Source: CAZDDB01 sp963843285 (GTDB taxonomy: Bacteria > Acidobacteriota > HRBIN11 > JAKEFK01). From it: DNA of 64,000 nt. Position numbers and translations under genes: made by a program. This document shows positions 49,760-59,113 of the stretch, one piece after another. The notes below the pieces were generated by a model that was not told the origin of the DNA, searched no databases, and saw only the letters and a program-made list of their open reading frames with translations. The stretch spans positions 1 through 64,000 of the forward strand of contig CAWJJO010000009.1 of NCBI GenBank assembly GCA_963843285.1, read 5' to 3'. Position 1 is the first letter of the stretch, and every line of letters begins with the position of its first letter.

Positions 49760-51262
49760 ATGAAGCTGCCTCATAGCCTCCCCGATGTCATGATTTCATC
49801 CGGAGTACTGGATCATCGCTCGAACATTCCTCTGTACCGGCAGCTTTACAAGGAAATTCGCCAGATGATTTTGAGCGGACTGCTGCCGTCTTCCACTCGC
49901 CTGCCTTCCACCAGAATCCTTGCGAAACAATTGCGCGTTTCACGGAACACGATTTTAGGGGCGTTCGAACAATTGTTTGCCGAAGGATATGTACAGGGAA
50001 ATGTCGGATCCGGAACTTACGTAAGCCGCGAACTTCCCGACGATCTGTTGGCCGTGAAACGCAAATCATTCCTAAAGAAGTCATTGTCGAAAACGTCTCA
50101 CGGAATCATCTCTGCGCGCGCCATGAATCTGCAGGCGGTGCTGGATCCCAATCCGCCGCTCACAAGCTCGCATGTATTTCGGACGGGGCTTCCGGCAATG
50201 GATGCATTTCCATTTCCCGAATGGTCTCGAATCCTGGGGCGCTGTTGCCGCAAATTGCCGCGCACAATGTTTGGCTACGGAGTTCCGGGTGGATATCCAC
50301 CGCTTTGCGAATCGATTGTTACTTATCTTCGCCAAACCCGAGGCGTCAGTGTGGAAACGGATCAGGTCCTCATCGTTTCAGGTTCGCAGCAGGCGCTCGA
50401 TCTCGCAAGCCGTGTCCTGATCGATCCCGGGGAGGCGGCCTGGGTGGAAGAGCCGGGATATCGCGGAGTGCGCGCAGCGTTGCTGAATGCCGGCGCTAGA
50501 ATTGTTCCCGTTCCTGTAGACCAGGAAGGACTCAGCGTTCGGGAAGGAATCGCGAAGGATCCGGCTGCGCGTCTGGTCCATGTTTCCCCTTCCTGCCAGT
50601 ATCCGCTTGGAGTGACCATGACACTTGCGCGCAGACTCACGCTTCTGGATTGGGCGAATCATGCGGATGCGTGGATCCTGGAAGATGATTACGACAGCGA
50701 ATTTCGTTACGGCGGACGCCCGCTTGCCTCACTGAAGAGTCTCGATACACAGGATCGTGTTCTCTATTTTGGGACGTTCAGCAAGGTGTTGTTTCCAGCG
50801 CTTCGCATCGGGTATCTGATTGTGCCAAGGCGGCTCACTTCAACTTTCTGGGGAGCGCGAACGTGGATGGATCTTCATCCGCCAATTCTGGAGCAAGCTG
50901 CGTTGGATGAATTCATTCGAGAAGGCCATTTCGCCAGGCATGTCCGCCGCATGCGCGCACTCTACTGGCGCCGCCAGGAGTTACTTGTGTCGCAGGCATC
51001 CCGGAGTTTGAAGCAGATTCTGGAAGTCAAAGCAGCCGGGGGTGGAATGCAATTGATCGGCTGGCTTCCGGAAGGCATCGATGACGGGAAAGCTATGCAA
51101 CTGGCTGCGAAAGCGGGCATCGAAACGCTCTCTCTTTCTTCTCACTACTCGCAAAAGCCCAGGCGCGGCGGTCTCGTTCTTGGCTACGCGGCGGCATCAC
51201 CGGCTGAAATCAAAGATGGCGTTCGCAAGCTAGCTTCCGCATTGAATCCGTTAGTTCGGTGA
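49760..51262 (+). CDS. MocR/GabR-type regulator (GntR HTH - aminotransferase fold)
   Basis: 500 residues. N-terminal winged helix (PLYRQLYKEIRQMILSGLLPSSTRLPSTRILAKQLRVSRNTI) and a fold-type I PLP domain (YGVPGGYPPLCESIVTYLRQ, VSGSQQALDLASRVLIDPG, EDDYDSEFRYGG, GTFSKVLFPALRIGYL with PLP-binding Lys). Such regulators control B6, GABA or amino acid transport. Two direct repeats lie upstream. The AtoE-like transporter gene follows 48 nt later on the same strand and may be its target. No ribosome site at the start. Confidence 0.93.
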   Translation: MKLPHSLPDVMISSGVLDHRSNIPLYRQLYKEIRQMILSGLLPSSTRLPSTRILAKQLRVSRNTILGAFEQLFAEGYVQGNVGSGTYVSRELPDDLLAVKRKSFLKKSLSKTSHGIISARAMNLQAVLDPNPPLTSSHVFRTGLPAMDAFPFPEWSRILGRCCRKLPRTMFGYGVPGGYPPLCESIVTYLRQTRGVSVETDQVLIVSGSQQALDLASRVLIDPGEAAWVEEPGYRGVRAALLNAGARIVPVPVDQEGLSVREGIAKDPAARLVHVSPSCQYPLGVTMTLARRLTLLDWANHADAWILEDDYDSEFRYGGRPLASLKSLDTQDRVLYFGTFSKVLFPALRIGYLIVPRRLTSTFWGARTWMDLHPPILEQAALDEFIREGHFARHVRRMRALYWRRQELLVSQASRSLKQILEVKAAGGGMQLIGWLPEGIDDGKAMQLAAKAGIETLSLSSHYSQKPRRGGLVLGYAAASPAEIKDGVRKLASALNPLVR

Positions 51263-51310
51263 AGCTCCTAGCGCCTTTGTTTCCCCATCACTTTGTGATG
51301 AGATAAAACT

Positions 51311-52687
51311 ATGGCATCCACCCCGGTTCGTGAAACGCCTCTAATCCACTTTTCGCAGCTGATCGGAAAGCTGGTTCCAGATGCGATCACCGCATCGATC
51401 CTCATGCTGCTGATTCTCTTTGCTGCGGCACTCGCAATCGGAAACACACTAACCTCGACAATGGATGCCTATTACAAAGGACTCTGGATGTTGCTTCCAT
51501 TTACGATGCAAATGGCGCTGATCATCGTTCTAAGCTCAATCTTAAGCTCGACTCCTCTGTTCAAGAAAATCGTGATTACGCTTTCCAGAATTCCTAAAAC
51601 AGCGCCACAGGTGGTCGTTGTTTCACTCCTGTTGACCTCATTGCTTGCATATCTGAACTGGGGCCTCAGCATTGCGCTGGCACCGTTAACAGCAATCTAT
51701 TTCGCCCGGGAAGCGGAACAAAAAGGAATTAAAATCGATTTCCCATTCTTTCTCGCGGCAACGCACGCCTCGGGATCGATATGGCAGTACGGTCTTTCCT
51801 CCAGCGCGCCGTTATTGATGGCCACTCCCGGGCATTTCCTGCAGGCCACTACCGGTGTGATGTCTCTTAGCTCTACGATCTGGTCACAGGCTTCTATCGC
51901 GATGGTGATCGCGTTTCCAATTCTTCTGATTGTAGCCACATTCTTGTTCATGCCTCGCAATCCACAACCTGTATCCAGCTTTCCTGACGCAGACAAGCTG
52001 GCAGGACCGGTCGAATCCGAGGCAGTCATAGCCGGTAAGGTTCAAAGGGCAGCGCCGGCCAACTTTTCTGAACGGCTCGAACAGAATTCTTTCCTAAACG
52101 GCATTCTTTGCCTTGTCCTGGCCGCGTGGCTTTACTATCACTTTCTGGTGAAGAGGTCGAGTCTCGATCTCAACTCGTTGAACACAACATTTCTTTTTCT
52201 TTGTTTCCTCCTTCACAAAAATATTTACAACTTCACAAAGGCTCTTCGATCAAGTGTTCTCGCCTGCGGACCGGTACTTGTGATCTACCATTTATATGCG
52301 GGAGTAGCTGGTCTTTTGCAGTACACAACCATGGGAGGATTCCTCTCAAATCTGGTGTCGTCCGTTTCGACCCCGCACACCTTCCCTTTGCTTGCCGCCA
52401 TCACCGGCACGGCAGTCGCTATGTTTGTCCCTTCGAGCGGAGGGCAGTGGGTGATTCAGGGCTATGTAACTTCTGTAGCGGCCCAATCAGTTGGACTCAC
52501 AGCTCAGCGCGGATTGCTCGCGCTTGGAGTCGGAGATCAGATGGGCAATCTGGTAGCTCCCTTCTGGTATGTGGTCATTGCAGGAGTAGCGCGAATTGAA
52601 TTTCGGAAATTCCTGGGATACGGATTGATCTTCGGACCGCTCTGGTTCCTGCTAGGGGTTCTAATTTTTACTTTCCTGCGATGCTAG
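51311..52687 (+). CDS. atoE: Short-chain fatty acid transporter, AtoE/TIGR00366 family
   Basis: 458 residues, about ten to twelve membrane helices. Family segments are GLWMLLPFTMQMALIIVL, YLNWGLSIALAPL, HASGSIWQYGLSSSAPLLMATPGH, FVPSSGGQWVIQGY and GVGDQMGNLVAPFWYVVIAG. AtoE takes up short-chain fatty acids such as acetoacetate or butyrate by symport. The gene follows a MocR regulator. Its 3' end overlaps a truncated kinase gene of the opposite strand by 27 nt. Confidence 0.9.
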   Translation: MASTPVRETPLIHFSQLIGKLVPDAITASILMLLILFAAALAIGNTLTSTMDAYYKGLWMLLPFTMQMALIIVLSSILSSTPLFKKIVITLSRIPKTAPQVVVVSLLLTSLLAYLNWGLSIALAPLTAIYFAREAEQKGIKIDFPFFLAATHASGSIWQYGLSSSAPLLMATPGHFLQATTGVMSLSSTIWSQASIAMVIAFPILLIVATFLFMPRNPQPVSSFPDADKLAGPVESEAVIAGKVQRAAPANFSERLEQNSFLNGILCLVLAAWLYYHFLVKRSSLDLNSLNTTFLFLCFLLHKNIYNFTKALRSSVLACGPVLVIYHLYAGVAGLLQYTTMGGFLSNLVSSVSTPHTFPLLAAITGTAVAMFVPSSGGQWVIQGYVTSVAAQSVGLTAQRGLLALGVGDQMGNLVAPFWYVVIAGVARIEFRKFLGYGLIFGPLWFLLGVLIFTFLRC

Positions 52688-53431
52688 CGCGGGCTCTTGA
52701 GACTCGAGCTCGGCCCGCGGGACGTGGGGCGCATGCATCGTTTCAACGTAGGAACTCCTGGAAAATGGACGTTTCCCCAAAAGCATTTCGTAAAGGACTG
52801 CGCCAAGAGAGAAGATATCGGAGCGATGATCCAATCCCTGTCCACGTACCTGTTCCGGAGACATGTAGGCAACAGTTCCAACAACTACCTCGGGATCCGT
52901 CGGACGAGTTGCCGTTGGCGCTTCCGTAATTTGACTGGCGGGTAATTCCGGCTGAGTCAACTTTGCCAGGCCGAAATCGAGGATCTTGATATGAGCATCG
53001 CGGGTGAGAAATAAATTTTCCGGTTTGATATCCCGATGCACGATTCCCTTTTCATGCGCAGCGGCCAATCCATTCGCGATCTGCGAAGCATACTCTACCG
53101 ATTTTCGTGGAGAGATCGCGCCGGAGGAAAGCTTGTTTCGAAGTGTCTCGCCTTCCAGGAGCTCAGAAACAAGATAGGGGAATCCATCCTCGGTCCCCAC
53201 ATCATGAATCGAAAGAATGTTCGGATGGTTCAACGCGCTTGCAGCGCGCGCCTCAATCTGAAAACGACGAAGACGGCTTTCGTCGCGCGCGAATTCTGGC
53301 GGTAGCACTTTTACGGCAACTTCGCGGCCAAGGCGAGTGTCCTTTGCCCGGTATACTTCTCCCATCCCTCCTGCTCCCAACATAGCGACAATCTCATACG
53401 GACCGAGACGGGCGCCCGAAGCAAGACGCAT
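52661..53431 (-). CDS. Ser/Thr protein kinase domain, C-terminally truncated
   Basis: 256 residues containing glycine loop GAGGMGEVYRA, VAVKVLPPEF, VHRDIKPEN, LDFGLAKL and MSPEQVRGQGLDHRSDIFSLGAVLYEMLLGKRPF. The sequence then loses similarity at SYVETMHAPHVPRAELESQEPALAS, before the last two helices of the C-lobe, and membrane and sensor parts are missing. The break coincides with the 3' end of atoE, so a rearrangement has replaced the rest. The core catalytic residues are complete. ATG 53431 has a TACACT box 6 nt upstream and no ribosome site. Confidence 0.83.
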   Translation of the reverse strand: MRLASGARLGPYEIVAMLGAGGMGEVYRAKDTRLGREVAVKVLPPEFARDESRLRRFQIEARAASALNHPNILSIHDVGTEDGFPYLVSELLEGETLRNKLSSGAISPRKSVEYASQIANGLAAAHEKGIVHRDIKPENLFLTRDAHIKILDFGLAKLTQPELPASQITEAPTATRPTDPEVVVGTVAYMSPEQVRGQGLDHRSDIFSLGAVLYEMLLGKRPFSRSSYVETMHAPHVPRAELESQEPALASQESKN

Positions 53432-53437
53432 GCGGTT

Positions 53438-53443
53438 AGTGTA
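53438..53443 (-). promoter_or_regulatory. -10 box TACACT 6 nt before the kinase start
   Basis: Minus strand TACACT, AACCGC, ATG 53431. It shares the CCGCATG context with the starts at 46055 and 62004. Confidence 0.45.
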
Positions 53444-53469
53444 CCATGGCGGATCGCTGTTCTATGGTA

Positions 53470-54768
53470 TTAGAAAGGAGTGACGGCGATGTGGCCTACG
53501 CAATTTCGCCAGGCATTGTAGCCGGCGTGTCTCAGAACTGCCGCAGCACGATCCACATACCCTCTGGCATCCAATTGATCCCCGATTGCTGCGATGCCCT
53601 GCTCCAGTTGCGCCGGCGTAAGTCCATCCGCAACGCCGCCAAGGTAACCATCCTCTTTTCGAGGACAGATTCCGTATTCTGATTGGAGCTCATCCATGGT
53701 TTTGTCAAAATCACGCACGAAACCGGAATCGCAGCGGAGGACACTCAGGACTTCAGCCATTTTGCAAGTTTCATAATCATCATCGTGCATGGCAAACCAG
53801 GAGACAATTTGAAGTGTTCGGAGGTTCTCCACACTGAAAGCAAACTCCACGGGCGTCAACCGTTCTGATTCCTTCCGGTAAACTGTGTACCTCGAATTCG
53901 TAGATTTCGCCCAGTTGAGGCCGCACATAAAAAGTCCACCGGGCTTCAAGATCTCTGCGATCCAACGCAGCGCGTTTTTACGGTACGCAGAATCAAAGTA
54001 CATCAGAACATTAAAACAGCGAACCGCATCCAATTCCCGAACATCGACTTTTCCGATTCCTCCTTCTATGAAGGACAGATTCGGTCTTTCATAGGACTTC
54101 AAGGGGTGCTCGATCAGTTTTACCGGGCCGTCTTCGATCACTCTCAATTGGCCCGAGTTCTCGTCCGGATGCAGGTCAAGAAGTCGTTTCAGAAGAGCTC
54201 CAAAGCGCGCGCGGGTGGCATTCGGATCCCGAAAAAGCTCATCCCACAGGGTCAGGTCCATGCCGCTCGGCTGAAAGTATCGAATGGTTTGATCTTCGCG
54301 GAAACAACCGTAGTTGCCTTGCTCGTCGTACAACAAGTAACGGCCGAACGACGGATCAGCGCCGATGATGCGCCATTCCGGATGGAGCTCCGAAGTATCT
54401 ACACTGGTTCGCGGAGGAAAACCGCAACCAAGATCTAATAACGTAGATCCCGGTCCGAGCGGGCGCCAGGGATTCTTCGCCAGATATTCATCGATTTTTT
54501 TGTGGCGTCCTTCGATGGTAATTGGCGGAATCAGTCCACCCCAGGCGCTTGGCAAAATACGGGAAGGGAGAAAACCCACAGACCAGCCCAGAAGGATGGA
54601 AAAGTCTTCCGCAGGAATGTTGGACTGATTCATGAAGCGAAAAATTCGTTCCACAAATGCATGCACCTCGGCGTTCTGATTCGGAAGGTCTTGCAGAAGG
54701 TCCAGCACTTCTACCGACAGCTTTCCCTCAAAGAATTCTTGATTCCATCGATCCAGCAGATTCGTCAT
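53470..54768 (-). CDS. SAM-dependent methyltransferase-like protein, 432 aa
   Basis: The central Rossmann part has motif I LLDLGCGFPPRTSVDTSELH, then WRIIGADPSFGRYLLYD, VDVRELDAVRCFNVLMYF and ILKPGGLFMCGLNWA. N- and C-terminal arms of about 120 residues each are not recognised. It belongs to a group of large class I methyltransferases of unknown substrate. ATG 54768 has AAGGA upstream. It is on the same strand as the HD gene 60 nt upstream, separated by a GC-rich hairpin. Confidence 0.75.
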   Translation of the reverse strand: MTNLLDRWNQEFFEGKLSVEVLDLLQDLPNQNAEVHAFVERIFRFMNQSNIPAEDFSILLGWSVGFLPSRILPSAWGGLIPPITIEGRHKKIDEYLAKNPWRPLGPGSTLLDLGCGFPPRTSVDTSELHPEWRIIGADPSFGRYLLYDEQGNYGCFREDQTIRYFQPSGMDLTLWDELFRDPNATRARFGALLKRLLDLHPDENSGQLRVIEDGPVKLIEHPLKSYERPNLSFIEGGIGKVDVRELDAVRCFNVLMYFDSAYRKNALRWIAEILKPGGLFMCGLNWAKSTNSRYTVYRKESERLTPVEFAFSVENLRTLQIVSWFAMHDDDYETCKMAEVLSVLRCDSGFVRDFDKTMDELQSEYGICPRKEDGYLGGVADGLTPAQLEQGIAAIGDQLDARGYVDRAAAVLRHAGYNAWRNCVGHIAVTPF

Positions 54769-54804
54769 ATCCTTGGCTCGTAAATTTCCTGCACTAGATG
54801 GTGC

Positions 54805-54822
54805 GCGGGCATCCCTGCCCGC
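54805..54822. repeat. GCGGGCA-TCCC-TGCCCGC hairpin
   Basis: Perfect 7-bp arms. It lies between the HD gene end and the methyltransferase start, and is related in layout to the GC-rich hairpins at 23813 and 60616. It could end transcription of the HD gene, though no T tract follows. Confidence 0.6.
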
Positions 54823-54827
54823 CTATT

Positions 54828-55334
54828 TCAAAACAAAATTGGATTCGGAAAGGTTTGCTCGATCAGATCGCGATACTTCTTCAAATCAATTTGAGGCAGG
54901 GAGGCAAACGATTTGAAGCCGCGATCGTATTTCTGAAAAGTGGTAAGGTACTTTTCGGCGTACGCACGGTCCCGTTCGTTCATATACGGGCTTGATTTTT
55001 CGATGGAGATGTTGTGATAACGCAAAAGCCAGGCGATCTGATCCGGCACATGATCCTTGAGTCGCGAGTAGATAATTTCTCTATGGCAGAATTGATAGAC
55101 GACCCGATCCAGACCGGCGCCGTCGTTAGATTCGCCGATCGGCGCTGCGGTACACAATACATTCTCAGGCAGCTCGTCCGTCAAAAGCACGACCTTTCCA
55201 ACGTCATGGAGCAGCGCCGCCAGAAACAGGTCACGCTCCGAAATTCCATCCTGCTCCATCGCAGCCAACACCTGCTGCACATGTTCATATTGACTGGTGC
55301 AGTAAAGCGATGCCTCTTCTTTGAATTCATCCAT
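54828..55334 (-). CDS. HD-domain phosphohydrolase-like protein
   Basis: 168 residues from ATG 55334 (MDEFKEEASLY). His ligand candidate in QYEHVQQVLAAM, then the HD pair in FLAALLHDVGKVVLL, YQFCHREIIYSRLKDHVPDQIAWLLRYHN with further His, and the tail YDRGFKSFASLPQIDLKKYRDLIEQTFP. This resembles HD proteins of the inositol-oxygenase or nucleotide hydrolase kind. Substrate unknown. Confidence 0.75.
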   Translation of the reverse strand: MDEFKEEASLYCTSQYEHVQQVLAAMEQDGISERDLFLAALLHDVGKVVLLTDELPENVLCTAAPIGESNDGAGLDRVVYQFCHREIIYSRLKDHVPDQIAWLLRYHNISIEKSSPYMNERDRAYAEKYLTTFQKYDRGFKSFASLPQIDLKKYRDLIEQTFPNPILF

Positions 55335-55435
55335 TTCATGGACCACGCAAGACTGCGTCCGAATATTATAGCAAGTCTTAAAAAATGAGGTGAGTTAGAA
55401 TGGATTCGGGTACTGTCCTAAGTTTGTGTTGCTCG

Positions 55436-55517
55436 TTTCTCCCCCTTATGAAGGGGGGGATGAAAGTGGGGGTTGTCTTCCAACCTCCCCTTACTCCCCT
55501 CCTTCATAAGGAGGGGA
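55436..55517. repeat. G-rich inverted repeat element, copy A
   Basis: CTCCCCCTTATGAAGGGGGGA, then AGTGGGGGTTG, CCAACCTCCCCTTACTCCCC and CCTTCATAAGGAGGGG. It forms long G/C stems with TTATGAAG/CTTCATAAG arms. A second copy lies at 57036-57126. The two flank the serine hydrolase gene. Confidence 0.8.
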
Positions 55518-55590
55518 AATGCCACCGACGGGTATCATACTGTTGTTGACTTCCTGGATCATGAATGGTTCGAGCGGGTCGCCCCTACCA

Positions 55591-57090
55591 TCACGGTTGT
55601 AGGTTCTGGATCCAACCACGGAGCTTGCTTGCTATCGTTTCGGCAGATGGTGGATCGTAATTGGACATCACGACGAGGATGTAATCGTGCCGAGGAAATG
55701 TTTCGATTGCGGCATTCAGTCCCGGAGCGCCGCCGGCTAATCCGAGACCAGGAAGTTCCTTTTGACCTGAAGGATCACCGTTTCCGTTTCCGAAAGGCAG
55801 AGTGAATTTTCCATCCTTTAATGCAAGGACAAACTTCAACAAATCCTGCGCAGTCGAGTATCCACCCCCGGCAGCGCTTCCCCGCGCCGGCATCAACAGA
55901 AGATGGTTTCGGAACTGCGGTGAATCGGGTTGGTCCCCGTTATAATGATGGGTGTAACCCGTCGCAAGATTGGGTACTTCCTCATCTACGCTGTAATGCC
56001 CGGAGTGGGTCATTCCGGCTGGCTGATAGATGTGCTCGCGGATGTAGCCGTAGTAATCCTGCCCTGAAAGTTTTTCGATAATTTCTCCCAGCATCACGTA
56101 ACCTGCATTCGAGTAGCGCCGGTTTGTTCCGGGCTCGAACTCCAGTGGATGACTGATAAAAAGCTGGATGAAGTCATGATTGCTCACCAACTTGTCTTTG
56201 GAAATTGCGATGTATTCGGCGCCGAAGAAATCGCCAAGCCCGGAACGGTGTTCCAGCAGCTGGCGGATCGTGATTTTGCTTGCCTTGTCTTTCGGAAAAT
56301 CAGGCAGGTATCGATCGATCGTATCATCCAGAGAAAGCTTTCCTGCTTTTGACAACAGAAGGATCGCAGCCGCAGTAAAATCCTTATTGATGGAACCGAT
56401 ATTGAAAATGGTATCCACTTTGTTTGGGATCGCGTATTTTTTGCTTGCCATACCGTAAGCCTTTTCAAAAACAGGTCTCCCATTCTTTGCCAAAAGGACA
56501 ACGCCCGAGAACTCATCTTTTGCAACGCGATCGGCGAGATACTTCTCGATGGATGGAATCAATTGTGCTTCGGGAAGTGATTCCGCCGGACCTTCATCCA
56601 GTCCCGTTGCCTGATCGATACTTATGCCTAGAAGGCCGTGCGGCGGATCTTTCTCAAATTCGAAATTGAATTGCAGCCACTCCCCTTTTCCCGAACGGGC
56701 AAGAATGGAAAAATTGCCGTTTCCCGTATTAAGGACCTTTTGAAATTCGATCGTTCCAATTTGGGAACGAACTTCATGATATCTTGCCATCCGCTGGTCT
56801 TTCGAACGTTTTTGCAAAACCTGCGATGCCATATGTTCCTGCTGAAAGCGGTCCATCATGGCGTCGTCACCTGAGTTGAAGGCTTCAATATAGGAAGCGA
56901 CGGCCTTCCCTTGCTCCGTATCCGGAAGGCGCTTTACCGCGGAAATTTCCACTTCACTCCAGGAATTCAAATTTGTAATCAGAATCATTACGATACTTAG
57001 AACCAGTATCCTGCTACTGAGGTATGAGTTGTGATCCTCCCGCCTTATGAAGGGGGGAGTAGAGGGGGGTTGGGAGGATTTTCGAGACAA
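55591..57090 (-). CDS. Beta-lactamase-class-C-like serine hydrolase, 5' end disrupted by repeat
   Basis: The open frame (499 codons from TTG 57090) contains signal-like SRILVLSIVMILITNLNSWS, a DUF3887-like spacer, and the serine hydrolase: nucleophile motif GSINKDF (SxxK), YSNAGYVM (YxN), EHRSGLGDFF and LAGGAPGLNA. The first 20 codons come from the G-rich repeat copy B, so the true start is lost. On the far side of the repeat (57179) AAGGAGAG-ATG-ATG starts MMITRKVLV, which fits as the original start of the signal peptide, but its frame stops within the repeat. The enzyme is likely not exported now. Confidence 0.82.
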   Translation of the reverse strand: MSRKSSQPPSTPPFIRREDHNSYLSSRILVLSIVMILITNLNSWSEVEISAVKRLPDTEQGKAVASYIEAFNSGDDAMMDRFQQEHMASQVLQKRSKDQRMARYHEVRSQIGTIEFQKVLNTGNGNFSILARSGKGEWLQFNFEFEKDPPHGLLGISIDQATGLDEGPAESLPEAQLIPSIEKYLADRVAKDEFSGVVLLAKNGRPVFEKAYGMASKKYAIPNKVDTIFNIGSINKDFTAAAILLLSKAGKLSLDDTIDRYLPDFPKDKASKITIRQLLEHRSGLGDFFGAEYIAISKDKLVSNHDFIQLFISHPLEFEPGTNRRYSNAGYVMLGEIIEKLSGQDYYGYIREHIYQPAGMTHSGHYSVDEEVPNLATGYTHHYNGDQPDSPQFRNHLLLMPARGSAAGGGYSTAQDLLKFVLALKDGKFTLPFGNGNGDPSGQKELPGLGLAGGAPGLNAAIETFPRHDYILVVMSNYDPPSAETIASKLRGWIQNLQP

Positions 57091-57126
57091 CCCCCACCCA
57101 ACCTCCCCCTTGATAAGGGTGAGGGG
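57036..57126. repeat. G-rich inverted repeat element, copy B, inserted in the hydrolase signal peptide
   Basis: CCTCCCGCCTTATGAAGGGG then GGAGTAGAGGGGGGTTGGGAGG and the mirror arm ACCCCCACCCAACCTCCCCC with TTGATAAGGGTGAGGGG. It resembles copy A. It separates the apparent original start (57179) from the rest of the hydrolase gene. Confidence 0.8.
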
Positions 57127-57316
57127 TCGCTCGCCGAATCTCCGTTACAGGACACGAGAACTTTTCTTGTGATCATCATTTCTCTCCTTGGATGCATTGA
57201 ATTCTAAATCGGATCGGCCCGAAAGTGTTTAAGAAAATGCAAAGGAATTGTTAACAATGTAAATTCTTCCTCTATTCCGAGCCATCGGCGCTCAGGAATG
57301 TTAGAATTTCTGAATC

Positions 57317-59113
57317 ATGAAACGGCGTCTTGTACTGCGCACCGCGGTGATGCTGCTGATTCTACTGGTCGGTTCGCTTGCGTATCTACAATATTCGTGG
57401 CTTGGGCTTCTCAGCAACAGCGAGCAGGACAGAATGCGCGCCAATCTGCAGACCTCGGCGCAGCGTTTCGGCGAAGACTTTGACCTGGAGCTGACCCGGC
57501 TGTTCAAAGCCTTTCTGCCGGTCGATCCCATGGATCCACAAGCGGAAGCAACTCTAAATGGGATTGTCGAAAGCTGGCGGAAATCTCCACATCCGCAATT
57601 GCTGGAGAATATTTACTTGATCATTCCGCAGGGCGGCACTCTGGAGCTGAGACGGTGGAATCAGACCCAATGCAGGCTTGAACCTGCTTTGTGGGAGCAA
57701 GACTTTTCGGCAATTCGGAAACTTTGTGTAGACAGGAAACAACAAGTGGATCCTCAAGCTTCGCTTCCGGTATTGCGCGGTTTCCCGGCGCTCTTGATTC
57801 CGGGCGCAAAGACACGGCGTGAATTGGTTACTCTAGATGAGAGCGGCTGGACGCTGCTGGTGCTCCACCGCGATTTTCTAGAGCGCAAATTGATTCCTGA
57901 GCTTACCAAGAAATATTTCACAACAAATGGGGAAGTCCTTTACGATGTTGGCATCGTTGACCGGTCGAATCCGGGAGCTTTGCTTCTTGGCTCACGTCCG
58001 GGGTTGAAACCTGGCGATATGAAACAGCCGGAAGCGGTAGCGAATATCTTTCGTTTACAGCTGGACAATCTTCTGCTGGAAGAAGTTTCCGTCACGTCAA
58101 GAGATCCCAGGCTGCCTCTTCAAAGTGATGTTCGCGAAAAACAAACGGTCCTGCTTCGCACTATGCCGCAGAGTCCATCCGCTGAAATGAAAACGGGCAC
58201 GACGATCCTGAAAAAAGAGGGAACGAAAACAGTCCACACCTTCCAGGTTCTGACACCGGATCCGGTGCGCCAGGCGCTCTTTCAACATCGGGCGGGTTCC
58301 CTGGAAGAAGTCGTGAGCCGCATTCGCCGTCGAAATCTCCTGGTCAGTTTTTCCATAATGCTGTTGCTGACTGCAAGCATTTTGTTGATCCTGCTGGAGG
58401 CAAGACGAGCTCACAAACTTGCGATCCAGCAAATGAACTTCGTCGCCGGAATCTCGCACGAGCTTCGCACGCCATTATCCGTCATCCGTTCGGCAGGCGA
58501 AAACCTGGCGGATGCTGTTGTGGATGATCCTGAAAAGATCCGCCGTTACGGGGCGGTCATCCGGGATGAAGGAAGGAAGCTGACTGAAATGATCCAGCAA
58601 GTTCTGGATTTTGCCGGGATTCAGTCGGGACAGAAACGCGAGCGAGGCTGGATTTCCGTCCCGGAACTTGTCGCGAAAGTTGTCGGGAATTCTCTTCAAC
58701 CCGAAAAGGGAATGATTGAAACAGAGATTCCGGAGAATCTCCCATTGATTCTGGGAGATCGTCTTGCGCTGGAATCGGCGCTTGGCAATCTGGTGGACAA
58801 CGCGCGGAAATACTCGACTGGTGTCCGGATCGAAGCGCACGAAAGACAACATGGTTCTATTCCCGAAGTGATTCTAAGTGTGCAGGATCGCGGCCCCGGA
58901 ATCGATCCGGAAGATCTTTCTCATATCTTTGAGCCGTTTTATCGTGGAAGAAATGCGAATCAGGTCCATGGAACGGGTCTCGGCTTGAGTGTGGTGAAAC
59001 AGGTAATTGAATCTCACGGCGGTAGAATTACCGTGGAAAGCAACGCGGGAAACGGTTCCTGCTTTACGATCTATCTGCCGGGAAAATCAGAACTGGCTTC
59101 AACGCAAGCATGA
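57317..59113 (+). CDS. Sensor histidine kinase, two-component
   Basis: 598 residues. Membrane helix 1 (TAVMLLILLVGSLAYLQY), a periplasmic sensor of about 320 residues without recognised family, membrane helix 2 (LLVSFSIMLLLTASILLILLEA), dimerisation H-box FVAGISHELRTPLSV, N-box ALGNLVDNARKYS, G1 DRGPGIDPEDL, F-box and G2 GTGLGLSVVKQVIESHGG. The ATG stands 9 nt after TAGAAT. The stop overlaps the response regulator start by ATGA (59110-59113), so the pair forms one unit. Confidence 0.95.
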   Translation: MKRRLVLRTAVMLLILLVGSLAYLQYSWLGLLSNSEQDRMRANLQTSAQRFGEDFDLELTRLFKAFLPVDPMDPQAEATLNGIVESWRKSPHPQLLENIYLIIPQGGTLELRRWNQTQCRLEPALWEQDFSAIRKLCVDRKQQVDPQASLPVLRGFPALLIPGAKTRRELVTLDESGWTLLVLHRDFLERKLIPELTKKYFTTNGEVLYDVGIVDRSNPGALLLGSRPGLKPGDMKQPEAVANIFRLQLDNLLLEEVSVTSRDPRLPLQSDVREKQTVLLRTMPQSPSAEMKTGTTILKKEGTKTVHTFQVLTPDPVRQALFQHRAGSLEEVVSRIRRRNLLVSFSIMLLLTASILLILLEARRAHKLAIQQMNFVAGISHELRTPLSVIRSAGENLADAVVDDPEKIRRYGAVIRDEGRKLTEMIQQVLDFAGIQSGQKRERGWISVPELVAKVVGNSLQPEKGMIETEIPENLPLILGDRLALESALGNLVDNARKYSTGVRIEAHERQHGSIPEVILSVQDRGPGIDPEDLSHIFEPFYRGRNANQVHGTGLGLSVVKQVIESHGGRITVESNAGNGSCFTIYLPGKSELASTQA

